From NCBI GenBank assembly GCA_002314465.1, contig DCGA01000156.1:15210-21450 (forward strand): a stretch of DNA of 6,241 nucleotides, in the 5' to 3' direction. Below the pieces are notes generated by a model, which saw nothing but the letters and a program-made list of their open reading frames with translations, ran no database searches and was not told the origin of the DNA. A program made the translations under genes and the position numbers. Of this stretch, positions 1 to 5,377 are shown in pieces. The first letter of the stretch is position 1, and every line of letters starts with the position of its first letter. This DNA comes from a bacterium UBA1790 (GTDB lineage: Bacteria > Bacteroidota > Bacteroidia > Bacteroidales > Muribaculaceae).

Positions 1-34
1 AGCGGCTGCAACTAATCTACAATAAGATAAACGC

Positions 35-70
35 AAAAAGGGCGCCCCGTTATCGCAACGGGGCGCCCTT
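35..70 (-). terminator. Intrinsic terminator of the minus-strand lysis-like operon
   Basis: A perfect 12-bp GC-rich stem (40-51 pairing with 57-68) closes a 5-base loop (52-56), and two further A-T pairs extend it to 14 bp (38-39 with 69-70). On the minus strand it is followed by a run of T (complement of 35-39). It begins one base after the TAG stop of the lipoprotein gene, so it ends the three-gene minus-strand transcript. The plus-strand side lacks a comparable T tract, so termination should be mainly for minus-strand transcription. Confidence 0.88.
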
Positions 71-71
71 G

Positions 72-485
72 CTATCTCCTCACAACGAGGAGAAGAAACA
101 CAAAAATCAGAAATATGGCAAATAAGGGAAGATAAGACCGGGTACTATGCGACGGGGCACGGGTGGTATGCCCGCTGCCAGTCGAAGAACGTGTGACAAA
201 CACTGTGTCGCGAGCGACTGTTGTAGACGAACCGGCATGCGAAGCCTCGGTGACGGTGCGTGTGATAATGCGCGTCACGGTGCGCACACGCCCCGAAGTG
301 TCGAGCGAGATGCGCTCCACGCAAGCATCGGTGGACCGGGTGAGCGCATCAGTGTCGCGGGTGAGGACTTCGCTCGCGGCAACAGCCTCGCAGACAATGG
401 TATCACGATGACTGACAGTGCTCTCGACAACACGCGTAGTGCGGCACGAAGCAAGCAAAAATAATAATAGCACAAGTTTTTTCAT
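72..485 (-). CDS. Small lipoprotein with C-terminal membrane anchor (unimolecular-spanin-like)
   Basis: The 137-residue product starts MKK followed by a leucine-rich stretch and a lipobox L-A-S-C (residues 11-14), so Cys14 should be lipidated and placed in a membrane facing the periplasm. The middle (15-117) is rich in Ser, Thr, Arg and Val. A very hydrophobic segment (about 118-135) ends in Arg-Arg, giving a C-terminal inner-membrane anchor. A lipid anchor at one end and a transmembrane anchor at the other is the architecture of u-spanins such as phage T1 gp11, which bridge and fuse inner and outer membranes in the last step of lysis. The function is inferred from topology and neighbourhood, not from a recognised family. 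Its ATG overlaps the amidase TGA as ATGA, suggesting coupled translation. It is the last gene of the operon, with a terminator directly after its TAG. Alternative: an unrelated small envelope lipoprotein. Confidence 0.8.
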   Translation of the reverse strand: MKKLVLLLFLLASCRTTRVVESTVSHRDTIVCEAVAASEVLTRDTDALTRSTDACVERISLDTSGRVRTVTRIITRTVTEASHAGSSTTVARDTVFVTRSSTGSGHTTRAPSHSTRSYLPLFAIFLIFVFLLLVVRR

Positions 486-1063
486 AGTCCCAGATATTCA
501 ATGATTGCGTTAACGTGAAGGTCGACTATCGACTGGCGCCCAGACGGAGAGAGCAGGAAGTCAACATCGTCGCGGTTGTCCTGGAAGAGATTCTCGGTGA
601 GCACCGCAGGGCAAGCGGTGTCGCGGCACACGGCCAGCGACTGCACATAATAACCCGACGGCGGATAGCAACGATTGCCCTGAAGCCCCGCCCCCACTGC
701 ACTATGATGGAAAATCGCGGCGAGGCGTCGGCTTTGGGGCGATGCATTGGGCGCTACAAAAGCCGCAAAACCACGGGCACCATGCCAGCAGCCGTCGCTA
801 CCGGCGGCATTGTTGTGGATGCTCACATAGATGCAGTCGCGGTGTTGCGCCACAAGACGGTTGACCATGGCAATGCGGGCTGCGAGCGACGGTTCGCGCT
901 CGGCCTCAATGTCGATGATGCACTTCACCCCGCGCTGGCGCAGCGAGTCGCGCACCATGAGACACACCTGCCGGCTATAGAGCCACTCGCGCAATCGCCC
1001 GTCGGGCGAACACTTACCGGGCACGTTAATTCCGTGGGCGGTCCCTAAGATCACTGTCTTCAT
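482..1063 (-). CDS. N-acetylmuramoyl-L-alanine amidase (Amidase_3 type), endolysin-like
   Basis: The 193-residue product should cleave the bond between N-acetylmuramic acid and L-alanine in peptidoglycan. Family landmarks are visible in order: TAHG with His10, Glu26 in the first helix, SIHNNAA with His83, and LTENLFQDN with Glu157. His10, Glu26 and His83 are the expected zinc ligands and Glu157 the catalytic acid of Amidase_3. The start at MKTVILGTAHG places the first beta strand directly at the N-terminus, as expected for a bare catalytic domain. The frame stays open upstream but that stretch only shadows the neighbouring gene. There is no signal peptide or cell-wall-binding domain, unlike housekeeping AmiA/B/C enzymes but like holin-dependent phage endolysins. 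The gene overlaps the membrane protein upstream by 38 bases and the lipoprotein downstream by 4. The catalytic call is firm; the lysis role is inferred from context. Confidence 0.9.
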   Translation of the reverse strand: MKTVILGTAHGINVPGKCSPDGRLREWLYSRQVCLMVRDSLRQRGVKCIIDIEAEREPSLAARIAMVNRLVAQHRDCIYVSIHNNAAGSDGCWHGARGFAAFVAPNASPQSRRLAAIFHHSAVGAGLQGNRCYPPSGYYVQSLAVCRDTACPAVLTENLFQDNRDDVDFLLSPSGRQSIVDLHVNAIIEYLGL

Positions 1064-1280
1064 AGATGTGCGTTTCAATCTCGTTAAACTTGTGCTGAGT
1101 GTAGACGGCGATGCCAAAGATGCTGCCGCTGTAGATAAGCGCCTGTCCCAGTATCCACAGCACGCTGCCATGCACCTCGCCCAGCGGAGGCACGATAAAT
1201 CCTGCCGTGGTGATGAGAACGCCGAAGATGAGCATACCCACCCCACTCCAAGTTGCGATTTTTTCTTTCTTGCTGTTCAT
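1026..1280 (-). CDS. Small two-transmembrane protein, holin-like
   Basis: The 84-residue product begins MNSKKEK, then shows two hydrophobic segments (about residues 12-32 and 40-61) separated by a short turn containing PPLGEVHG, and a charged C-terminal tail (about 62-84). Size, two membrane spans, charged ends and position directly before a leaderless amidase match class II holins, which permeabilise the inner membrane so the endolysin can reach the wall. No specific holin family is recognised, so the role is inferred. The ATG at 1280 is preferred because the frame upstream of it would extend back across the promoter. It is the first gene of the operon, and its last 38 bases are also read in another frame as the start of the amidase. 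Alternative: a small membrane protein unrelated to lysis. Confidence 0.78.
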   Translation of the reverse strand: MNSKKEKIATWSGVGMLIFGVLITTAGFIVPPLGEVHGSVLWILGQALIYSGSIFGIAVYTQHKFNEIETHIYEDSDLRDRPRN

Positions 1281-1309
1281 GGTATAGTATAGGTTAATGT
1301 TTCGGGCGG

Positions 1310-1338
1310 CAAAGGTAGCACGCCCACACCCGGAGCAA
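1310..1338 (-). promoter_or_regulatory. Bacteroidetes-type promoter for the lysis-like operon
   Basis: Read on the minus strand, TACCTTTG (1317 down to 1310) fits the -7 box TAnnTTTG, and TTG (1338 to 1336) lies 18 bases upstream as a -33 element. The expected start site falls near 1300-1305, leaving a leader of roughly 20-25 bases before the ATG at 1280. It lies in the 164-base divergent region shared with rmuC. Confidence 0.65.
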
Positions 1339-1395
1339 TACATCAACCGATACATTTTTTCGCGCCATCGGTGTGGATTATCCCGCGAAAAACCG

Positions 1396-1403
1396 TAACT
1401 TTG
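1396..1403 (+). promoter_or_regulatory. -7 box of the rmuC promoter
   Basis: TAACTTTG matches the Bacteroidetes -7 consensus TAnnTTTG and lies 41 bases before the rmuC ATG, predicting a leader of about 35 bases. No good TTTG -33 element is seen about 19 bases upstream (the region reads GTGTGG), so the promoter is probably weak or needs an activator. Confidence 0.55.
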
Positions 1404-1444
1404 TAATTGTAATTATAAACCACTGAAAAAGACATATCTTACAC

Positions 1445-2518
1445 ATGGAAATTCTACTCTTAGTCATCGGACTCGTCGTGGGCGCAGCAATAGGATATTT
1501 CGTTGCCCGCAGTCGCACTGCCGCCCTCAAGGAACGTGCAACAATGCTCGAGAACATCGCACAGACAACCAAAGAAAAGGCCGAGCAAGATATCAACGCC
1601 GCGAAGGAAGACCTGCGCAGCGAGCATGAACGCGACCTGCAGAGAGTCATCGAGCAGCACCACGATGCACTCAGAGCCCAGCAAGAGCGATTTGACGAAA
1701 CCATAGCACGCGTGTCGGAGCAAATGAAAAACGCCACCGCCGAGATGCTCAAGCAGCGCCAGGAGGAGTTTGCCCGCTCGAGCAACCGCGACCTGGGCCA
1801 AATCGTGACTCCCCTGCGCGAAACCATCGAGAACATGCGCAAGGCCATGGACGACAACACCACCAAGCAGACCTCGATGACCGCCGAGATGCGCACCAGC
1901 ATGGAAAACATGATGCGCCACAGCCAGGCGGCAAAGGACAGCACCGACGAACTCACCCGCGTGTTCAAGTTCGGCAACAAGATTCAAGGCAACTGGGGCG
2001 AGACCGTGCTGGGCGAACTGCTCACGTCGCAAGGATTGCAGAGCGGCATCCACTACGACACCCAGGCATCAATGAACGGCGACAACGGCGAGCGACTCCA
2101 GCCCGACGTGATACTGCACCTTAACGAAAACCGTGATGTCATCATCGACTCGAAGGTGTCGCTGAGCGCCTTCATCGACTATGTGAACTGCGACAACGAG
2201 GCCGAGCGCGACAAGTTCCTCAAGGCCCACGTCGACAGCATCAAGAACCATGTGAAAGAACTCGCAAAGAAAAACTACACCGCCTACATCAAGCCTCCCA
2301 AGGTAAAGATGGACTATGTAATCATGTTCGTGCCCCACAGCGGTGCCTTGTGGACAGCACTCAATGCCCAGCCCGACCTGTGGCGCAAGGCTATGGAGCA
2401 GAACGTTTTCATCGCCGATGAGCAGACGCTCTATGCGGCACTGCGCATCGTGGAACTTACATGGAAACAGATTGCACAGACACAAAACCATGAGAAAGTA
2501 TATGCCCTTGCCAAATAG
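1445..2518 (+). CDS. rmuC: RmuC-family DNA recombination protein, interrupted by a premature in-frame TAG
   Basis: RmuC proteins are membrane-anchored, coiled-coil, PD-(D/E)XK-like nuclease-fold proteins that limit recombination at inverted repeats. This product shows an N-terminal membrane segment (about residues 2-21), a long charged coiled coil (about 25-165), then the RmuC core: GNKIQGNWGE (177-186), QPDVIL (219-224) and IIDSKVSLSAF (234-243) with the D...D-x-K arrangement, plus MFVPHSGAL and the NHEKVY region (348-353). Translation stops at a TAG (2516-2518) after residue 357. The next codon in the same frame is ATG, and the following 68 codons encode a normal RmuC C-terminus, so the intact protein would be about 426 residues. 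The putative catalytic core precedes the stop; the lost part is the C-terminal helical tail. The gene may be a recent nonsense mutant, may retain partial function, or the tail may be made by reinitiation. The gene stands alone, divergent from the lysis-like operon. Confidence 0.93.
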   Translation: MEILLLVIGLVVGAAIGYFVARSRTAALKERATMLENIAQTTKEKAEQDINAAKEDLRSEHERDLQRVIEQHHDALRAQQERFDETIARVSEQMKNATAEMLKQRQEEFARSSNRDLGQIVTPLRETIENMRKAMDDNTTKQTSMTAEMRTSMENMMRHSQAAKDSTDELTRVFKFGNKIQGNWGETVLGELLTSQGLQSGIHYDTQASMNGDNGERLQPDVILHLNENRDVIIDSKVSLSAFIDYVNCDNEAERDKFLKAHVDSIKNHVKELAKKNYTAYIKPPKVKMDYVIMFVPHSGALWTALNAQPDLWRKAMEQNVFIADEQTLYAALRIVELTWKQIAQTQNHEKVYALAK

Positions 2519-2725
2519 ATGCTCAACCGTGTGGGACAGCTCTGGAAGGATTATGAGAAAATAGGAGCAGCACTCAGAACAGCGCAGAAGGCTTATGACG
2601 ACGGTGAGAAGAAAATCACCGACGGCGGCAAGAGCATTAACACCACAGCACACCAACTTGTCAAACTGGGTGCAAGCGCGAGCAGCAAGAACCCGCTTCC
2701 CTCGCTCGAAGAAGACCTGAAGTAA
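2519..2725 (+). pseudogene. C-terminal fragment of RmuC, separated by the in-frame TAG
   Basis: This 68-codon stretch (MLNRVGQLWKDYEKIG... ending in SSKNPLPSLEEDLK) is in the same frame as rmuC and directly follows its TAG. It resembles the conserved C-terminal helices of RmuC: a RVGQ/DYEKIG helix, the AQKAYDDGEKKI helix and a KLGA-x-SSKNPLP end. It has no promoter of its own, and its ATG directly abuts the stop, so it could only be made by reinitiation or readthrough. A one-base change from GAG or CAG would explain the TAG, since RmuC relatives usually carry a sense codon here. It is not an independent gene family. Confidence 0.82.
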
Positions 2726-2750
2726 ACCAACGGAATACATAATTATTATT

Positions 2751-2790
2751 GCACCCTTACATCAACACGCGATGCAGGGGTGCTTTGTTG
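2751..2790 (+). terminator. Probable terminator after rmuC
   Basis: An inverted repeat of 13 positions (2751-2763 with 2771-2783) pairs with one mismatch (2759/2775) and one G-T pair around a 7-base loop. The tail TTTGTTG is only a moderate U tract, so efficiency is uncertain. It starts 25 bases after the rmuC stop codon. A smaller hairpin (2794-2798 with 2805-2809) follows it. Confidence 0.6.
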
Positions 2791-2869
2791 CGCGGCAAGT
2801 GGAATTGCCAAAGGAATACATTGTGTATAGTTGCATGTTTTTAAACATATAAATAAATTGTTAAAAACT

Positions 2870-2900
2870 TTTGTATGTGAAAATAAATGCATTAACTTTG
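2870..2900 (+). promoter_or_regulatory. Consensus Bacteroidetes promoter for the secreted modular protein
   Basis: TTTG at 2870-2873 (in a TTTTG run) lies exactly 19 bases before TAACTTTG at 2893-2900, matching the -33/-7 consensus TTTG-N19-TAnnTTTG. This is the best promoter in the window. The predicted start near 2905-2907 gives a leader of about 90 bases, much longer than those of the neighbours, ending in an A-rich stretch with no Shine-Dalgarno sequence. The surroundings are AT-rich, which fits strong expression. Confidence 0.78.
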
Positions 2901-2995
2901 CAAGTTGGAATAGAGTGCGATACCCTGTTCCTGAGACAATTGGTATAAACTATTGGATACAAACATTTTTATTACATAACCTAAACAAAAACAAA

Positions 2996-5200
2996 ATGAA
3001 AAAAACTTTACTTTCATTAGCTTTCATAGTCTTATCGGCTATCACAGCTTTGGCAGGGACAACAACATTTGCTGTCGCTACCGGCGCGTTTTGGGGTGTG
3101 GACGAGCCTTCATCAAGCGCAGGCGTCCAACTTCCCGATACCGCCTCATTCACCCAAGATGGTGTCAAAATGAGTTATGCACGACTGACAGCCGGCACTC
3201 CGTTCCGTCTGTGGAACCTGAATGGCACATTACAATGGCGTACTTACAAGAACTCAACTTTGACTTTCAGCACTACAACTGGTGTTGTCACCAGCATTAC
3301 ACTGGAAGGCACTTCAGATTCTTACAGTGCAACTGTTGGCACTGTTGATGGAGCAACATGGACAGGTGAGGCCCAATCGGTAACGCTTACTTGCACCGCA
3401 AACTCAAGGATTACATCTGTAACTGTTACCACAGGCGAGGCAACAGGCGTATCTGCTCCCGTTATCAGCGGTACTACTCCCTTCGACGAGACTAGCGAGG
3501 TAACTATCACTTGCGCTACCGAGAATGCTTCGATTTACTACACCCTCGACGGCACTACTCCCACAAACGAAAGCACAGCTTACACAGCTCCTTTCACCAT
3601 CAGCGAGTCTTGCTCAGTTAAGGCTATCGCTTATGCAGGCACAAAAGCAAGCACAGTTGTTCAGAAAGATTTTGTAAAGAACGAAGGCGTAACTGTTGCT
3701 ACCGTAGCAGCGCTCAACGCACTCGCCGATGACACAGAGTTTACTTTCACAGCTCCCGTTACAGCACTCGGCCAGCAGGGCAAGTACCTCTATATTCAGG
3801 ATGCTACCGCAGGTACACTCCTCTATGGCACAGCCGGCCAGACTTACACAATGGGTAACGTAATCCCTGCAGGCTGGACAGGTAAGAAGGTTACTTACAA
3901 CGGCGCTCCCGAAATCACCAACATGGCCAACATGCAGGCTGCTACTTCAACCGTTGAGGTAACTCCCAAGGAAATCAAGACTACCGAGGCTGGTCTCAGC
4001 AACTTCTCAGAGTATGTTTTAATTAAGAACGCTGTTGTTAACGCAACTGCCAAGACTCTTACCACCGACGACGGTTCTGTAGCATTCTACAACCGCTTCA
4101 CAAGCAGCGTTACAGTTCCCACCGACGGTGGCACTTACAATGTATATGCTGTTGTAGGTTACTACAATGCTGTTCAGGTTTATCCCGTGAAGTTTGAGGC
4201 TGTAGGCACTCCCGAGCCTCCCACAGTAACCGAGGTTGCTACCGTTGCCGAGCTCAACGCACTCGACGACAACACCAACTTCAAGTTCACAGGCTCTTTA
4301 ATTGCTACAGGCCAGCAGGGCAAGAACCTCTATGCTCAGGACGAGACCGCAGGTACTCTCCTTTATGGCACAATCGACCAGACTTACGTACTGGGTAACG
4401 TAATCCCCGCAGGCTGGACAGGTACAAAGGTTACTTACGCTGGTGCTCCCGAAATCACCAACATGGCCGACATGGCGGCTGCTTCTGCAACTGTAAGCGT
4501 TGTTCCCGCCGACCTCTTCCCCGGCTCTATCGGTCTCGACAACTTCTCTATCTATGGTACTATCGAGGAGGCTACAATCGGTAGCGTAATTGTTAGCGAC
4601 ACTAAGACTAACTACTACGCAATCTGCGACGGTGACTCTATCCTGCTCTACAACCGCTTCTCAAGCACAGTTACTATCCCCACCGAGGGTAAGTACAACA
4701 TCACCGGTATCGTAGGTTACTTCAACGGCGCACAGTTCTATCCCACTAACTTCGAAGAGGTAGTTGAGCCCGAAACCGAAATCACATTCGATATCGACCA
4801 GAGCACTTACAATGCAGAGACTGACTCATATGAGGAGGTTGCTAACGTAACTGTTACTGTTACCAACATGCCCGAAGACGCTGTAGCAGTAGTTTACTCG
4901 GTTCAGGACCGCGAAGAGAGCGGAGCTCCCATGGTTAAGGAAGAAGAAGAATGGGCAGAACTTCCCGCCGACGGCAAGATTTCACTCTACAGCAGCAGCA
5001 TCCTTACAGTAGTTGTTAAGGGCGCTAATGATGAAGATCTCGCAGGTGCCGAAATCGAAGTTAAGATTACCCACAAGGCAACTGGCATCGATGACATCAA
5101 CGTTAACAGCACTAAGGTTTACAAGACCATCGAAAACGGTCAGGTAATCATCGTTAAGGGTGATGTTCGTTACAACACAATGGGCCAAAGCATCAAGTAA
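2996..5200 (+). CDS. Secreted modular surface protein: N-domain, chitobiase C-terminal-type domain, two OB-fold-like repeats, sorting-like tail
   Basis: The 734-residue product has a signal peptide (MKKTLLSLAF..., likely cleaved after ALA, residue 20). Residues about 22-147 look like the beta-sandwich module of Bacteroidales surface proteins (RTYKNSTLTFS, ATWTGEAQSVTLT). Residues about 154-226 fit the chitobiase/beta-hexosaminidase C-terminal-type domain (IYYTLDGTTPT, YTAPFTI, VKAIAY). Two tandem OB-fold-like repeats follow (about 234-404 and 414-589), sharing ATVAxLNAL, GQQGK, TAGTLLYGT, GNVIPAGWTG and PEITNMA. A further domain (about 594-690) has an acidic insert, KEEEEEW. The tail GIDDINVNSTKVYKTIENGQ (697-716) plus YNTMGQSIK (726-734) resembles short C-terminal tails of type IX secretion cargo. 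No catalytic motif is seen, so it is probably a binding or structural surface protein; no ligand can be named. The ATG at 2996 is chosen for the signal peptide; the upstream in-frame extension crosses the promoter. Valine is mostly GTT/GTA, unlike rmuC, suggesting high expression. Confidence 0.88.
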   Translation: MKKTLLSLAFIVLSAITALAGTTTFAVATGAFWGVDEPSSSAGVQLPDTASFTQDGVKMSYARLTAGTPFRLWNLNGTLQWRTYKNSTLTFSTTTGVVTSITLEGTSDSYSATVGTVDGATWTGEAQSVTLTCTANSRITSVTVTTGEATGVSAPVISGTTPFDETSEVTITCATENASIYYTLDGTTPTNESTAYTAPFTISESCSVKAIAYAGTKASTVVQKDFVKNEGVTVATVAALNALADDTEFTFTAPVTALGQQGKYLYIQDATAGTLLYGTAGQTYTMGNVIPAGWTGKKVTYNGAPEITNMANMQAATSTVEVTPKEIKTTEAGLSNFSEYVLIKNAVVNATAKTLTTDDGSVAFYNRFTSSVTVPTDGGTYNVYAVVGYYNAVQVYPVKFEAVGTPEPPTVTEVATVAELNALDDNTNFKFTGSLIATGQQGKNLYAQDETAGTLLYGTIDQTYVLGNVIPAGWTGTKVTYAGAPEITNMADMAAASATVSVVPADLFPGSIGLDNFSIYGTIEEATIGSVIVSDTKTNYYAICDGDSILLYNRFSSTVTIPTEGKYNITGIVGYFNGAQFYPTNFEEVVEPETEITFDIDQSTYNAETDSYEEVANVTVTVTNMPEDAVAVVYSVQDREESGAPMVKEEEEWAELPADGKISLYSSSILTVVVKGANDEDLAGAEIEVKITHKATGIDDINVNSTKVYKTIENGQVIIVKGDVRYNTMGQSIK
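3695..4207 (+). repeat. First copy of tandem OB-fold-like coding repeat
   Basis: This copy encodes residues 234-404 of the secreted protein. It aligns to the second copy at an offset of exactly 540 bases across its first two thirds. In the core (3781-3960 against 4321-4500) I count 149 of 180 identical bases, including an identical run of over 20 bases around GAAATCACCAACATGGCC. The last third is more diverged. Confidence 0.85.
4235..4762 (+). repeat. Second copy of tandem OB-fold-like coding repeat
   Basis: This copy encodes residues 414-589. It is about six residues longer than the first copy because of small insertions after the well-conserved part, but ends with the same GYxNxxQxYPxxFEEV pattern. 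The short linker between copies contains PEPP. Confidence 0.82.
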
Positions 5201-5214
5201 TTAACGGCTATACA

Positions 5215-5240
5215 ATGCACCTTTAGCAATAAAAGTGCAT
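5215..5240 (+). other. Small 3'-UTR hairpin before the terminator
   Basis: ATGCAC (5215-5220) pairs with GTGCAT (5235-5240), and three further T-A pairs (5222-5224 with 5231-5233) extend the stem across one mismatch. It lies between the stop codon of the secreted protein gene and the terminator at 5251, where it could protect the mRNA 3' end. It has no U tail and is not itself an intrinsic terminator for the plus strand. Confidence 0.45.
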
Positions 5241-5250
5241 CAACCCATAC

Positions 5251-5287
5251 AATCCCTCAGGCAGCAGTGCTGTCTGGGGGATTTTTT
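5251..5287 (+). terminator. Intrinsic terminator after the secreted protein gene
   Basis: A stem of about 14 bp (5251-5264 with 5270-5283), including two G-T pairs, closes a 5-base loop and is followed by a run of six T (5282-5287). It begins 50 bases after the TAA and isolates the gene from the downstream tolC-family unit. Confidence 0.88.
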
Positions 5288-5290
5288 GTG

Positions 5291-5321
5291 GATTAGTCTA
5301 CCCAAATGCACGATTAGTCTA
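5291..5321 (+). promoter_or_regulatory. 10-base direct repeat upstream of the TolC-family promoter (putative operator)
   Basis: GATTAGTCTA occurs at 5291-5300 and again at 5312-5321, a period of 21 bases or two helical turns, so both sites face the same side of the DNA. The second copy ends six bases before the -33 TTG. Same-face direct repeats just upstream of the polymerase site are typical of activators that bind in tandem, such as AraC-family or response-regulator proteins. The regulator is not in the window. Confidence 0.6.
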
Positions 5322-5327
5322 TCGCAG

Positions 5328-5358
5328 TTGTTCAAATGGTATTACCACAATATCTTTG
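5328..5358 (+). promoter_or_regulatory. Bacteroidetes-type promoter for the TolC-family gene
   Basis: TTG at 5328-5330 lies 20 bases before TATCTTTG (5351-5358), which matches TAnnTTTG. The predicted start near 5363-5366 would leave a leader of only about 12-15 bases before the ATG at 5378, leaving little room for a ribosome-binding structure. Confidence 0.7.
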
Positions 5359-5377
5359 CACGAAAAATATTAGTGAT

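Noticed and set aside
11..19. ACTAATCTA near the left edge, partly resembling the reverse complement of the tolC operator repeat
   Set aside because: Only seven bases of the GATTAGTCTA motif match, there is no second copy at 21 bases, and no promoter or gene start is visible. Chance similarity is likely.
515..1048. 177-codon open frame on the plus strand opposite the amidase
   Set aside because: The minus-strand amidase has its zinc-ligand and catalytic motifs in order. The plus-strand product shows no family features and has no promoter box.
482..1063. Housekeeping cell-division amidase of the AmiA/B/C type
   Set aside because: There is no signal peptide and no AMIN or wall-binding domain. 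The gene is embedded in an overlapping lysis-like operon, so an endolysin-like role is more likely.
1460..2053. Long open frame on the minus strand opposite rmuC
   Set aside because: It is an antisense shadow of a clearly recognised RmuC coding sequence, with no recognisable product. The same applies to other antisense frames within 1378-2740.
2516..2518. Genome-wide reassignment of TAG to an amino acid, as in some Bacteroidetes phages
   Set aside because: The lipoprotein gene ends in TAG one base before a strong terminator, so TAG works as a normal stop here. Readthrough there would run across the hairpin. A local nonsense mutation fits better.
2831..2995. Longer N-terminus for the secreted protein, starting at a TTG
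   Set aside because: The extension would translate through the consensus promoter and bury the signal peptide 55 residues inside the protein. The ATG at 2996 gives a standard signal peptide.
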